A stretch of 64,000 nucleotides of DNA from Ilyomonas sp965199905 (GCA_965199905.1 OZ241366.1:2294001-2358000), one strand, 5' to 3'; counted from the first letter of the stretch, positions 1 through 8,984 are shown. Numbers and translations are program-made. Notes: generated by a model not told the origin, from the letters alone.

Positions 1-2889
1 ACCTAATTCTGCCGTTTTAAAACGAAGCCATGTAATATCACGGTAGTAAAAGTCGCTGTTGGATGCAGCAAAACCAGTGGGTGAAATCATAGGAAGCACT
101 GAGTTGGTATTTGTAAGCGAATAGCTGTTGTTAGCAACATACTCAAGACCATTGCCATTTGCGCCGGAACTAAATCCATTGTTTAACCTCCATTTTGCAC
201 CGCTTTGCCCCTGTAGCAATACCGATAAGTCGAAACTTTTGTAGTTGAAGGAAAAATTGAATCCAAATTGAATTTTTGGAAACGTGGTTGTGTTATACCT
301 GTACATATCGTTACTGTTAATAACGCTGTCGCCATTCAGGTCGGCAAAAATTAACCCTCCCAACATAGCCCCCGGATAATTGATATTATCATCCAGATCT
401 TTTTGGCTTCTATATATGCCTATCGACTTATACACCAATTCAGAACCAAGCGGATTACCTTCCAGTTTCTGGTAGCTTTCAGCTAAAGGCGCTTCATCAA
501 AATAAATGATCTTGTTTTTGGCATAAGAGAAATTGCCATTGAAACTAAAGTTCAGCTCACCAAAATTATCCCTGTAGCCAGCCTGAAGTTCAACTCCGTG
601 ACTATTCATCTTACCTATGTTTTCATCAGGAAGCGAAAGACCTGTATAGCCGGGAATGGAAGCCTGCCTTCTTCCCAGTATATTAGATGTTTTACTGCTG
701 TAGATGTCTGCCTCAAACGTCAGCTTGTTGTTCAGAAAACCCGTTTCAATACCTAAGTCTGTTTTTTCGCTGATTTCCCAGGTTATGTTAGGATTCGGAG
801 TAGATGTAAGAGCGATACCTCTTACATCAGTTCCGTTAACTACCCATCCTGTTGTGTAGCCGTACGCACCGATGTACTGGAACGGATCAACTCTATCGTT
901 GCCCAGCCGTCCCCAGGAAGCCCGTATTTTAAGAGTGTTGAATATGTTTTGTGGAATAAAAGATTCTTTGCTTAGCACCCAGCCTAAGGAAGCCTGCGGA
1001 AAAAAACCGAACCGTTCCCCTTCAGGGAAGATAGTTGAGCCGTCGTACCTGGCACTCAACCCTACGAGATATTTATTCTTATAGGCATAATTGGCACGAC
1101 CAAAATAGTTTTGTCGGGCCGATTCTGTAGCACTTCCATTATTACTTCCGTTTTGCCGGTCGGTACTTCCTGCAAAGAGCTGGTCAATTAAAGGAGATTG
1201 GTAACCGAGGCGTTGTGCCCAGAAAAAGTTATCATTATACTCACTCTGCTCATAGGCAACAAAAACATTTATATCATGTTGATTATTTATCCGGGTATTA
1301 TACGATAGTCTTATATTCTCTGTTGTCCTTTGACTTTTAGCAAAATCTTCTCGCAAACCTATATCCTCTATTACCCGGGATGGTTTTTTTACAATTTCAC
1401 CAGAAGCATCTTTTTGGTAATAGAACCATGTGTAGTTAAATGTTTTATTATAATTTACGTTTTTATCTATCGAAGCAAAACCGTCCAGCGACAATCCTCT
1501 TATAACAGGTATATCATATTTAAACCTGATTGTGCCGGTAGCAATATCTGCCAGGTATTTACGGTAACCAGGACTTAACAATCTGGCAGCCGGATTGTTC
1601 TGCGACCAGCCTTCGCCCGGATAGCGGTAATCTCCATCAATATAAGCCTCTTGCAACGGACTGGTGAAAGCCACATACTCAAGCCCACCGCCGGGACCTG
1701 CCTGTGGCGTTCTTGTATTCTTTTCTCTGTATGAGATATCTAATCCTACAGAAAACCGGCTGGTTACCTGCACATCAATATTGCTTCTTATATTATACTG
1801 GCGCAGTCTCGTAGTATTGTCTCCACGAAGAATGCCACCTTGTGAAGCGCCACCAATAGAGGTAAAGTATTTAAACTTTTCGTTGCCGCCACTCATTGTT
1901 AACGACCCTCTTGTCTGGCTAACAGGATTTCCAATTAAGGCATCCCACCAATCTTCAGCCCGTCGGTCTCCGTTCTTAAAAGCTTCCACAAGGTCATCGG
2001 GAAAATCGGGTGGGGTACCTTCTAAAGTTCTCCGGTCGTTCAGTACCTGTATATATTCCAGCGCATTGGCAGATTTTACTTTTGTTGTGGGAGACTGCCA
2101 TCCCTGATCAACGCTGAAACTGAAAGCCGGCTTGCCGGTTTTACCCCTCTTTGTAGTTACCAGTATAACACCTCCTGCAGATTGGGCGCCGTATATCGCC
2201 GCCGAAGCATCTTTTAATACCGAAATTGATTCTATGTCATTCGGGTCTAAACGGTTTAATCCATCCGGATCCGCATTAGCAACTCCGTCGATAACAATGA
2301 GTGCAGAACTGTTACGGTATGTGCTGGGACCTCTTACTAAAATTTGCGCGTCATCAAAACCAGGAACAGCGCCTCTCTGATTTACGAACACCCCCGCTAA
2401 TTTGCCTGACAAAGCATTGGAAAGCGACGGGGTGTTGGCTTTTTTTAGTTGCTCACCAGAAGTTTGCACTACCGCATTTGTTAACTCTGATTTTCTTTGT
2501 TTACCGTAACCAACCACTACAACTTCGTCAAGCTTTCCCGATGTGGTTTCGAGAATAACATCCTTTGCCAGGCTATCTATTCCTAATTCCCGGCTCAGGT
2601 AGCCTACAGCCGAAAAAGTCAATATGCTGTTTTCACCAGCTAATTTTAATGAAAAATTTCCATTCGCATCTGTAGTAGCCCCATGTTTTGTGTTCTTCTC
2701 AGCTACGGATACACTTGGTATTCCATTTCCCTGCGGGTCAGAAACTTTTCCAGTGATGGTAGTGTCCTGCACAATATAAAAGTCATTTGCACCAGCCCCA
2801 AAAGCATTTGAATACAAAAATCCCGAAGCCAACAAAATAAAAAGAACACACGCTGTTTTAAGCTGAATGCTTATTGTTTTACATGTCAT
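1..2889 (-). CDS. SusC/RagA-family TonB-dependent outer membrane receptor (C-terminus cut by window edge)
   Basis: Outer-membrane active transporter, normally paired with a SusD lipoprotein to import glycans. The leftward reading frame is open from ATG at 2889 to the window edge, about 963 codons. I see a hydrophobic N-terminal signal (residues 6-32), a carboxypeptidase-regulatory-like domain starting with DTTITGKVSDPQG (about 42-120), the linker LDEVVVVGYGKQ and a TonB plug with DASAAIYGAQSAGGVILVTT. It has no STN domain. The last visible residues (YRDITWLRFKTAELG) match the final strands of this family, so only about 50-80 residues should be missing. Its SusD partner is presumably off the left edge. 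It lies downstream of the GH92 mannosidase with its own promoter region, so it probably imports mannose-containing glycan fragments (inference). Confidence 0.95.
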   Translation of the reverse strand, partial: MTCKTISIQLKTACVLFILLASGFLYSNAFGAGANDFYIVQDTTITGKVSDPQGNGIPSVSVAEKNTKHGATTDANGNFSLKLAGENSILTFSAVGYLSRELGIDSLAKDVILETTSGKLDEVVVVGYGKQRKSELTNAVVQTSGEQLKKANTPSLSNALSGKLAGVFVNQRGAVPGFDDAQILVRGPSTYRNSSALIVIDGVANADPDGLNRLDPNDIESISVLKDASAAIYGAQSAGGVILVTTKRGKTGKPAFSFSVDQGWQSPTTKVKSANALEYIQVLNDRRTLEGTPPDFPDDLVEAFKNGDRRAEDWWDALIGNPVSQTRGSLTMSGGNEKFKYFTSIGGASQGGILRGDNTTRLRQYNIRSNIDVQVTSRFSVGLDISYREKNTRTPQAGPGGGLEYVAFTSPLQEAYIDGDYRYPGEGWSQNNPAARLLSPGYRKYLADIATGTIRFKYDIPVIRGLSLDGFASIDKNVNYNKTFNYTWFYYQKDASGEIVKKPSRVIEDIGLREDFAKSQRTTENIRLSYNTRINNQHDINVFVAYEQSEYNDNFFWAQRLGYQSPLIDQLFAGSTDRQNGSNNGSATESARQNYFGRANYAYKNKYLVGLSARYDGSTIFPEGERFGFFPQASLGWVLSKESFIPQNIFNTLKIRASWGRLGNDRVDPFQYIGAYGYTTGWVVNGTDVRGIALTSTPNPNITWEISEKTDLGIETGFLNNKLTFEADIYSSKTSNILGRRQASIPGYTGLSLPDENIGKMNSHGVELQAGYRDNFGELNFSFNGNFSYAKNKIIYFDEAPLAESYQKLEGNPLGSELVYKSIGIYRSQKDLDDNINYPGAMLGGLIFADLNGDSVINSNDMYRYNTTTFPKIQFGFNFSFNYKSFDLSVLLQGQSGAKWRLNNGFSSGANGNGLEYVANNSYSLTNTNSVLPMISPTGFAASNSDFYYRDITWLRFKTAELG

Positions 2890-2921
2890 AATAGATACTT
2901 ATAGTTTATAAAATTTCAATA

Positions 2922-3074
2922 GTTAGTTAGCGCAATCGATTTATGTTTTGTTATCAGTAAGCAAGCTTTATAACACGGCTATAGCAGTACACTCAATTGT
3001 TTCAATTTTCTTTACATCTCAGGCAATCACTTAGTTTTCATTTTGCAAACACTTCGTTAGTATGTTCAAACATA
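2922..3074. repeat. Duplicated upstream region, copy 1 (ahead of susC-like gene)
   Basis: About 153 bp ending 33 bp before the SusC start codon. It aligns colinearly, with equal length, with 5947-6099 upstream of the GH92 gene. Shared blocks include GTTATCARTAAGCAAGC followed by TTTATAAC, a GCAATCG block and the terminal palindrome TATGTTCAAACATA. Conservation of an untranslated segment in front of two leftward genes of one glycan locus suggests shared control at promoter or leader level. Confidence 0.75.
3061..3074 (-). promoter_or_regulatory. Palindromic operator-like site containing a TAnnTTTG promoter element
   Basis: TATGTTCAAACATA is a near-perfect palindrome (TATGTT-TG-AACATA on the minus strand). 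Its minus-strand half TATGTTTG fits the Bacteroidota -7 consensus TAnnTTTG, so a repressor bound here would block the promoter. A second TATGTTTG overlaps just upstream. The same 14 bp recurs at 6086-6099. Confidence 0.5.
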
Positions 3075-3393
3075 CAAACATATTTGACAAAAAAACTTTT
3101 TTTGAACATTATTTTAAGAATAATTGAATCCGTTTCTCTTTTTAAGTTATGATGAGTGACCTGCTTGCAGCTATTTATAAGTTAGTAGTTGGGTAGTGCT
3201 ACAGCGTGTATGATGGTTCAGCAATTTACTATTTTGACTGTTTTTTGCTTTTGTTACATCTATAAATTTTTCTATTTAAGAACGTCATTTTTGTTTCTCT
3301 TGCAATTGTTGTACATATGGAAACACCATTAGTAATTGCTATGGCTGCAATAGAAGAAGTTTAGCCGTACACAGAGATATTTATTGGCATCTA
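3075..3393. other. Intergenic stretch, nothing further recognised
   Basis: AT-rich spacer between the SusC promoter region and the end of the GH92 gene. I see no convincing coding frame or terminator hairpin. Confidence 0.4.
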
Positions 3394-5727
3394 TTAGTTT
3401 CCATCCATTGATGGCGGAGCGGCATTTGGCCCACTTCCCCATGTTTCGTTCGGCTCATTGCCCATAACCAGTGTTAGCTTACCGCCTTTAATTAATTCTT
3501 CATGGTAAAACCAGGGCCTGCTTAGCGGCTTGCCATTTAAGCTCGCTGATTGTATATACCGGTTTTTATCCGAAACATTTTTTGCTTCTATAGTAAATGT
3601 TTTGCCGGAATAATAGGCAGTATCCAAATGAATAGTAACGTTTTCAAATAACGGGCTGCCTATTTCATAAAATGGCTTTACTGATGCACCTCCATCTGTT
3701 TCAAACAAACCCATAGCACTCATCACAAACCAGGCGCCCATTTGTCCTTCATCTTCATCACCAAGCCAGGCATTATAAGGGTCAGATCCATAATACCTGT
3801 TTTGTATCTCCCGAACCCATTTTTGCGTAAGCCAAGGCTTGCCCGAATAATTGAATAAATAAGCCGCCTGCATATTGGGCTGGTTGCCATGATTAATGTA
3901 ATAATCTTCCATCCTGTCGCCGGTAGCATTAAAATTAGCGTCTTTTGATTTTTCAAACCCATCATTCAATCTTTGATTAAATTCATCTTTACCCATAAGA
4001 TTGATAAGCCCCTTTACATTTTGAGGAACGAAAAAAGTGTACTGCCAGGAATTGCCTTCCACATAACCCGGCGTACTCATAGCATTAAAGTTTTCCAGCC
4101 ATTTTCCATTTGCATATTTAGGCCGCATAAATTTAGTTTGGGGATCAAAAATATGTTCATAACTCCTGGCTCTCTTTGTGAAGGTTTCATAATCATTTGT
4201 CTTGCCCAATGCCCTGGCAAGCTGAGATACGCACCAGTCATCATAAGCATATTCCAAAGTGTTAGAAGTGGCGCCGGAATCCGCAGGCATATATCCGTAC
4301 TTGATGTATGCATCCAGTTGCTCATTACCGGCAAAGCCGCCGCATGGATGCTTTATTCCCTGCACGGTTTGCTGGTGTATAATAGACTGATATAATGTAT
4401 CAATATCATAATTCCTTATGCCTTTTTGATAAGCACTCACCATAAGCGGAATTTCATGAGAAGCAACCATAATACCTGAATATTCTATTCCGGCAGCACC
4501 TCTTGATAACCAGCCGCCATGTTTATACATTTCCAGTTCCGACTTTACCCACTTATTGGCAATGTCGGGATTTACTAAAGTCCAAAGCTGGTTAAGATTC
4601 CAGAATGTATTCCAGAAAGCATCACTCCCAAACATTGGCGATTCCGGATCATTTAATTTTTGTATGTTTTCACAGGGATCGCGGTATTCCCCGTTTACAT
4701 CGCTCCAAATTGTACGGGCACAATAAGAGCGATAAAGATTAGTATAAAACTTTTTCAGATTTACTGCTGTTCCACCTTTTATAGCGATTTTGCTCAAAAG
4801 GGCATTCCATGTATCGCTTGCATTTTTTTGTACGGCGGCAAAATTCCATCCGAAGGGTTTTAGCTCGGTTTCCATATTTAGCCGTGCATTTTCTATGCTT
4901 ACTAATGAGATGGCTGTTTGCAGCAAAACCTCTTCTCCATCTTTGGTTTCAAAATTTACACACGCGCCTACATCACCACTGCCTTTTATTTCTGATATGC
5001 CTTTTTTCATTTCTTTTTCTTCCCATCCACCAAAAGATTTGAACGGTTTATTGAACCGGGCTACAAAGAATACTGTGTAATCATTAAATCCTGCGCTGGT
5101 TTGTTTTGAATACCCTTCAATTTCTGTATCGCTTACTTTGGTAATTTTAGCGTCAAGCACTTTAAATGGATATTCGGCAGGAAACAACAGATTAAACAAT
5201 ACGTTTCCTTCCTTTGTTTCAGGAAAAGTAAGGCGGAAAAATCCACAACGTGTTGTGCTGGTGAGTTCGGTTTTAATCTTATAGTTCAGTAATTCTACCG
5301 AATAATATCCTGGGCTTGCGTGTTCGGTGCTTTTATCTATCCGGGAACGATGACCCGATGTAGAACCAGTTGTTGTAGCCTCTTCTGCCGGATAAATACG
5401 AGGATTAATAATACCCGTTGTTGGCATTACTGACAATCCGGCCATCGTCCAGGAATGAATGTGGCTAAAGCCCGCAATACTGGCAATGGTGTATTCATAA
5501 CCCGATTTCCATTGATCGCCCTGGTTGTCGGGGCTTAGTTGCACCATGGCAAAAGGAAGCGTCGTTCCCGGGTTAAGCATCCAGCGCGATTCTGATGTTC
5601 CCATTAATGGATCGGCATAATCTACCGGTTGTTTCTGCTGCGCTTTTGCTGACCAGAACAAAGTTATTAGCATAACAAACAATCCTATTTTTTTTATTTC
5701 ATGTATCATGATCATTGTTTTTAACAT
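3394..5727 (-). CDS. GH92 family alpha-mannosidase, secreted
   Basis: Exo-acting calcium-dependent alpha-mannosidase expected to trim mannose from N-glycans or yeast mannan in the periplasm or at the cell surface. The 777-residue protein has an N-terminal signal (about 10-29, ending SAKAQQ). The N-terminal beta-sandwich domain carries SRWMLNPGTTLPFAMVQLSP and GFSHIHSWTMAGLSVMPTTG. The catalytic (alpha/alpha)6 domain carries SDAFWNTFWNLNQLWTLVNP near residue 370 and GDEDEGQMGAWFVMSAMGLF near 655, the signature region holding the catalytic acidic residues. Length is normal for the family. ATG codons at residues 5 and 7 are alternative starts. It lies upstream of the SusC gene on the same strand and shares its duplicated upstream region, so the two are probably co-regulated. 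Confidence 0.95.
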   Translation of the reverse strand: MLKTMIMIHEIKKIGLFVMLITLFWSAKAQQKQPVDYADPLMGTSESRWMLNPGTTLPFAMVQLSPDNQGDQWKSGYEYTIASIAGFSHIHSWTMAGLSVMPTTGIINPRIYPAEEATTTGSTSGHRSRIDKSTEHASPGYYSVELLNYKIKTELTSTTRCGFFRLTFPETKEGNVLFNLLFPAEYPFKVLDAKITKVSDTEIEGYSKQTSAGFNDYTVFFVARFNKPFKSFGGWEEKEMKKGISEIKGSGDVGACVNFETKDGEEVLLQTAISLVSIENARLNMETELKPFGWNFAAVQKNASDTWNALLSKIAIKGGTAVNLKKFYTNLYRSYCARTIWSDVNGEYRDPCENIQKLNDPESPMFGSDAFWNTFWNLNQLWTLVNPDIANKWVKSELEMYKHGGWLSRGAAGIEYSGIMVASHEIPLMVSAYQKGIRNYDIDTLYQSIIHQQTVQGIKHPCGGFAGNEQLDAYIKYGYMPADSGATSNTLEYAYDDWCVSQLARALGKTNDYETFTKRARSYEHIFDPQTKFMRPKYANGKWLENFNAMSTPGYVEGNSWQYTFFVPQNVKGLINLMGKDEFNQRLNDGFEKSKDANFNATGDRMEDYYINHGNQPNMQAAYLFNYSGKPWLTQKWVREIQNRYYGSDPYNAWLGDEDEGQMGAWFVMSAMGLFETDGGASVKPFYEIGSPLFENVTIHLDTAYYSGKTFTIEAKNVSDKNRYIQSASLNGKPLSRPWFYHEELIKGGKLTLVMGNEPNETWGSGPNAAPPSMDGN

Positions 5728-5946
5728 AAAAAATCGTTTTTAAAAAGCTGCAATTGCCTCACCTCTGTTGTTTGTTCCAATGTATAAACATATAGGTAAA
5801 TAAAATTTTACTTGTTGGGCAGATAATTCTACTGCGATTTCCGTAAGCTGTGTTCGTAAATTTTATGATCAAAAAAATATAAACTACAATATTTTACTAC
5901 TTCAATAATGAAAACATCCCGTTCACGTCCAAAATGTTTTCATTTT
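5728..5946. other. Leader of the GH92 gene, nothing recognised
   Basis: AT-rich stretch between the duplicated promoter region and the GH92 start codon. The equivalent gap at the SusC gene is only 33 bp, so about 190 bp of extra leader is present here, or a short gene has been lost. Confidence 0.35.
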
Positions 5947-6099
5947 GTTAGTCTATGCAATCGCTTTTGTTTTTCGTTATCAATAAGCAAGCTTTATAAC
6001 AAGATTACAGCAGTTGATCTAATAGTTTCGATATCCTATATATCACAAGCAATCGTTCAACATAGGGTCTATTAAATTCATTTTTTATGTTCAAACATA
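5947..6099. repeat. Duplicated upstream region, copy 2 (ahead of GH92 gene)
   Basis: Second copy of the ~153-bp region at 2922-3074, with the same order of conserved blocks and the same length. The sequence between blocks has diverged, so the blocks appear to be under selection. Confidence 0.75.
6086..6099 (-). promoter_or_regulatory. Palindromic operator-like site, second copy
   Basis: TATGTTCAAACATA, identical to 3061-3074, with TATGTTTG on the minus strand as a candidate -7 element. TTG-containing sequence lies about 18-21 bp upstream of it, in the expected range for a -33 element. Confidence 0.5.
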
Positions 6100-6270
6100 C
6101 TAACATAATATGAACAACAATTTTTTTTTGATATTTTTTCTCACAAGTTTTGTAATGGTTGAATAGTTTGAGAAAGACCGGGCCGGAATTACATGCGAAT
6201 GCAGAAAACAATACTAATTTGAAATGAGATTCAAAATCCTGCTCGAAATAAAAAACGGATCAGGTGATTT

Positions 6271-6790
6271 TCAAATCGGCTTTATCAAACCGGGTACTTC
6301 AGTTGGCCCCGGACTAACGATGTTTACACGAACTTGTCTTTCTGCCAACCCGTTTGCTGCAATTTATGCGATTTTGTTTAAGGCTCCTTTTGTTGCAGAG
6401 TAGATGCTGCTTCCCAAATTGGTAGCTGTTGCCACAGTTGATGAAGTGAACAATACAGAGGCTCCATTATTCAAATGCGGAATCAATTTTTGCAATGTAA
6501 AATAAGCTCCTTTTCTATTTGTATTGACCCGGGCGTCAAAATCTGCTTTCGTTGCTTATTCGGTTAGCAAAAATGTGGCTATTCCTGCATTCAGAAAAAG
6601 AACGTCTATTTTGCTGTTGCTATCTGCTACTTCTTTTTCCAAAACCGAAATGCCTGCCAGGTTTAATGTACCTGACACTACCGTTTTTAATTAGGGGCTG
6701 TTCATTTCCGCTGCCGCCGTTTGCAAATTGCCGGCGTTCCGGCTTGTTATTAAAACGGTTGCCCCGGCGTTAATAAATGCTTTTACAAAT
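6271..6790 (-). pseudogene. Short-chain dehydrogenase/reductase (SDR) pseudogene
   Basis: Reading leftwards from about 6790 gives one continuous SDR frame: AFINAGATVLITSRN (Rossmann beta2 area), DVLFLNAG (NNAG-like motif), SSTVATATNLGSSIYSATKG (catalytic Ser and YxxxK) and RVNIVSPGPTEVPG. The frame has in-frame TAA stops at 6691-6693, 6556-6558 and 6364-6366, then a TGA at 6271-6273. The GxxxGIG cofactor loop and start codon are missing, because the 5' end fuses into a cassette-hairpin remnant at 6775-6807. It is therefore truncated at its 5' end and nonsense-mutated. All three stops are plausibly CAA (Gln) to TAA changes. Confidence 0.85.
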
Positions 6791-6807
6791 ACACTTACTG
6801 GCTGCAG
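6775..6807. repeat. Remnant half of an attC-like hairpin (H1)
   Basis: Matches the right half of the hairpin at 20641-20846 (TGCTTTTRCAAATAC...GGCTGCAGTA). The core GTT is changed to ACT and the left half is missing, replaced by the SDR fragment. Its outer end still complements the end of the unit at 7368 (GCTGCAGTAT versus ATGTTGCAGG). It marks the left, decayed end of the cassette array. Confidence 0.6.
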
Positions 6808-6809
6808 TA

Positions 6810-7346
6810 TTATTCTTCAAATTCAATCCATTTTTTATCCATGTAAACAGTTCCTTGAAGTGCGTTGTTCTTAAAAACATTTGCTTTAATAAATTTTCCT
6901 TCTGTAGAAACATATTTGATTTGCATGTCAGTCATGTCGCCGGTTTCGTAATACGAACCGAACGGACATTTAAACGGATTTCCTTCAACGTCATTAGTGA
7001 AAATAGAAATCAAAATCATTTTTCTTGATGCAGTGTCTGGCTTTTCATAGCCAAATATCCTATGGTCAAGCTTCATATTCGCTGTCAACCAAATAGAACT
7101 GTCACTTCCTGAAACTGAAGCTTTTTGAATATTGTCTTCGGCATCAGTTATTGTACTGGAATTTGCTTTGTCCATGCTATCAATCATATTCGAACTACGT
7201 GCAACTTTCTTTGCAGCAAGAACAGTGTCAGCCTTTAATAAACCGAGCGTGTCGCTACTATTGCGTACAATGTTTTCGTTAGTATGTGAACTGTTACAAC
7301 TGATAAAAAGAAAATAGAAAAAAAGGTAAAAAGTGGATTTGCTCAT
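6810..7346 (-). CDS. Hypothetical lipoprotein (cassette gene)
   Basis: 178 residues starting at ATG 7346, MSKSTFYLFFYFLFISC. This gives a short hydrophobic signal and a lipobox-like FISC, so a lipid-anchored periplasmic or outer-membrane protein is likely. The frame can be extended to 7496, but that extension is translated hairpin sequence, so I chose the internal ATG. The C-terminal half (about 80-178) contains DHRIFGYEKPDTASRKMILI and CPFGSYYETGDM and looks like a small beta-rich domain. I do not recognise the family. It is the last intact gene of the cassette array. Confidence 0.7.
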   Translation of the reverse strand: MSKSTFYLFFYFLFISCNSSHTNENIVRNSSDTLGLLKADTVLAAKKVARSSNMIDSMDKANSSTITDAEDNIQKASVSGSDSSIWLTANMKLDHRIFGYEKPDTASRKMILISIFTNDVEGNPFKCPFGSYYETGDMTDMQIKYVSTEGKFIKANVFKNNALQGTVYMDKKWIEFEE

Positions 7347-7367
7347 AACTTTTGAGTATGTCAAATG

Positions 7368-7510
7368 TTGCAGGTAACGGTCTTCTGCTTGCAGAAGTAG
7401 CGGTACTTCGTGCACGTCAGCCCAAAATATAGCTATAAAGCTTAACAGTATTCCTGTTGCTAAATAACTTTCTTCAGCCGCTATTTTGGCAAGCACTTGT
7501 TGGCAGAAGT
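7368..7510. repeat. attC-like hairpin H2
   Basis: About 143-bp imperfect palindrome. The left arm GCTTGCAGAAGTAGCGG pairs with the right arm CCGCTATTTTGGCAAGC, flanked by cores GGTAAC (left) and GTTGGC (right). The right outer end GTTGGCAGAAGTATT is the inverse complement, with one difference, of AATATTTCTGCCAAC at the far side of the adjacent vapC unit (8205-8219). Confidence 0.75.
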
Positions 7511-7511
7511 A

Positions 7512-7916
7512 TTATTTGCGTTTGAACCAGTTTTCAATTTTTATATCTTCAATATTTTTAAAGTCGGTGATATTATCTGTTACTAAAGTCAGCTTGTTTT
7601 CTACAGAAGTTACACCAATTAAAAGGTCAAACTCATCATGCATTGGTTTTCCCATTTTTCTAAGTCTAACTTTTTCTTTAGCGTAACGTTTAACAGAACT
7701 GTAAATTGGAATTATTGAAAGTCCGTCAATAAAGTCATTAACAGCTTTATGAGATTTTACAATATCGTCACTGTTTTCTGCACCGAAACGAAGTTCAAAG
7801 ACTGTAATTTCAGAAATGTAGCAATTCTCCCGTCCGTTTTCTTTCATGGTTTCATCTAAGTCCAACTTGCCGCGAAGAAAGAAAACGCAAATGTTTGTGT
7901 CAAGCAAATAAGCCAT
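7512..7916 (-). CDS. PIN-domain ribonuclease toxin, VapC type
   Basis: Type II toxin whose PIN domain cleaves RNA using Mg2+ held by conserved acidic residues. The 134-residue protein begins MAYLLDTNICVFFLRG with the first Asp in LLDTN. ITVFELRFG supplies the conserved Glu, DEFDLLIG a third acidic site, and LVTDNITDFKNI the C-terminal TDN motif. Length is typical. It overlaps by one base the end of a 79-residue upstream gene that is the presumed antitoxin. The pair forms one cassette between two attC-like hairpins, and its 3' end is 2 bp from the hairpin core. Confidence 0.9.
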   Translation of the reverse strand: MAYLLDTNICVFFLRGKLDLDETMKENGRENCYISEITVFELRFGAENSDDIVKSHKAVNDFIDGLSIIPIYSSVKRYAKEKVRLRKMGKPMHDEFDLLIGVTSVENKLTLVTDNITDFKNIEDIKIENWFKRK

Positions 7917-8155
7917 TAAAATTTAATTTCTTTTTCTCTAAATTTTCTACCTGACTTGATGTCTGCAATGATTTCTTCTGCAGATTTTTTTGAAGCAAAA
8001 GCTCCGAATGATTTATAAAAATTGTTTTCTTTATTTTTCTTTTCAGACTTTAAAGATTTGGAAAGACTTTCTATAAGTTCAGTTTTACTTTCTGAACTTA
8101 AACCTTCTAAAAGTCCTGAATAAGTTTCAACAATATGTTTGTCTGTATAAGTCAT
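7916..8155 (-). CDS. Antitoxin of the PIN toxin (VapB-like partner)
   Basis: 79-residue charged protein (LSSESKTELIESLSKSLKSEK, then ADIKSGRKFREKEIKF). Its order (antitoxin first), size and one-base stop/start overlap with the PIN gene are typical of VapBC operons. The N-terminal half should carry the DNA-binding or dimer region and the C-terminal tail should wrap the toxin, which is inferred from the family. I recognise no specific DNA-binding fold such as AbrB, so the assignment rests on context. Confidence 0.75.
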   Translation of the reverse strand: MTYTDKHIVETYSGLLEGLSSESKTELIESLSKSLKSEKKNKENNFYKSFGAFASKKSAEEIIADIKSGRKFREKEIKF

Positions 8156-8212
8156 AAAAATTTTAGGCTAAGTTAAGAAAGTTTAGTCGGCACACTGGTC
8201 GGAAAAATATTT

Positions 8213-8296
8213 CTGCCAACGGCTCAGGCTTGGCGAAGAACTGGCATTCGTAGTTCTTCTGCCGGTATAGTGGCAAACCGCTGTTGGCAGCAGCTT
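8213..8296. repeat. Compact attC-like hairpin H3
   Basis: 84-bp element, the shortest of the set. The outer cores CTGCCAAC and GTTGGCAG are perfectly complementary. An inner stem GAAGAACT/AGTTCTTC encloses a 9-nt loop. This is in the size range of classical integron attC sites. Confidence 0.8.
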
Positions 8297-8298
8297 TG

Positions 8299-8751
8299 TC
8301 ACCAAGCTACTTGCTCAGTGTATGGCTTGTCAATATAATCCCTAAAATCTTTCACCTTAAACAAAGAAACGGGTCTTGTTAATTTCGCTCTGTCAAACTG
8401 AAATTGCCAAATTGCGGAGTACTCATTCCACGGGTCAGTCAAAATTTGAATGGTATAAGCATCAAGTGCCCTTAACTCATGAATGTCTTTTAGCTCTCCA
8501 ATCATTCTTAAGGTGCTGTCAACCCAAGTCCGAAGAACTAAAACGTCACCACCAACCAAACACCAATCGTTATTCTTTCCAATAAGGGCACATGTTGGAT
8601 CATTGTCAAATTCAAAAATCGGGAACTCTTCTCTCGTCAGCTTATTGTAGCAATATGCAGCCTCAAAGAGATGTCCCACTAACATCACAGAGTTCTGAAA
8701 AACTGTCCTAAAGTTTTTGTCATCTTTTATATAGCCTTTATAAGGTCGCAT
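8299..8751 (-). CDS. Hypothetical protein (single-gene cassette)
   Basis: 150 residues, starting MRPYKGYIKDDKNFR. It is predicted soluble, with no signal peptide or membrane segment. Aromatic-rich stretches (NDWCLVGGDVLVLRTWVD, TDPWNEYSAIWQFQFDRAK) suggest a compact alpha/beta fold. I do not recognise the family. The stop codon lies 2 bp from the H3 core and the gene alone fills its unit, the usual arrangement for an integron cassette. Confidence 0.7.
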   Translation of the reverse strand: MRPYKGYIKDDKNFRTVFQNSVMLVGHLFEAAYCYNKLTREEFPIFEFDNDPTCALIGKNNDWCLVGGDVLVLRTWVDSTLRMIGELKDIHELRALDAYTIQILTDPWNEYSAIWQFQFDRAKLTRPVSLFKVKDFRDYIDKPYTEQVAW

Positions 8752-8781
8752 TTCAAGTTTGAAAACTGTGTCTGAGAAGTT

Positions 8782-8981
8782 GCCACCAACGCCCGCCGGC
8801 TTTATACAGGTTGGGAATTAGAATTCCGTCTGCCCATAACCGCTGCTGATTGAAAATATGTTGATGAAGTTAAGTACAAAAGCTGATAGCTATTCGTCCG
8901 GTGGAACTGAAGCTGGAATTGGCAATTAGCTGATGTTACAATGTCAAGCCCAACTTGCATAAAACCCAATGTTGTGTGTAG
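8782..8981. repeat. attC-like hairpin H4
   Basis: About 200-bp imperfect palindrome. The left arm GGCTTTATACAGGTTGGG pairs with the right arm CCCAACTTGCATAAAACC. The left core is CACCAAC and the right core GTTGTGTGTA. The right end is the inverse complement of TACACACAAC at the left end of H5 (9946-9955), i.e. across the intervening gene pair. Confidence 0.75.
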
Positions 8982-8984
8982 TGC

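Noticed and set aside
4660..5080. Rightward ORFs inside the GH92 gene
   Set aside because: Out-of-frame shadows of a clearly supported enzyme.
6005..6211. 68-residue leftward ORF upstream of GH92
   Set aside because: It overlaps the duplicated control region and palindrome, has no domain, and lies out of the pattern of coding sequence.
6271..6790. Recoding of TAA as Gln in the SDR frame
   Set aside because: Neighbouring intact genes end in TAA and use CAA for Gln, so decay is the simpler reading.
7347..7496. N-terminal extension of the gene at 6810
   Set aside because: The extension is hairpin H2 sequence, and the ATG at 7346 starts a proper lipoprotein signal.
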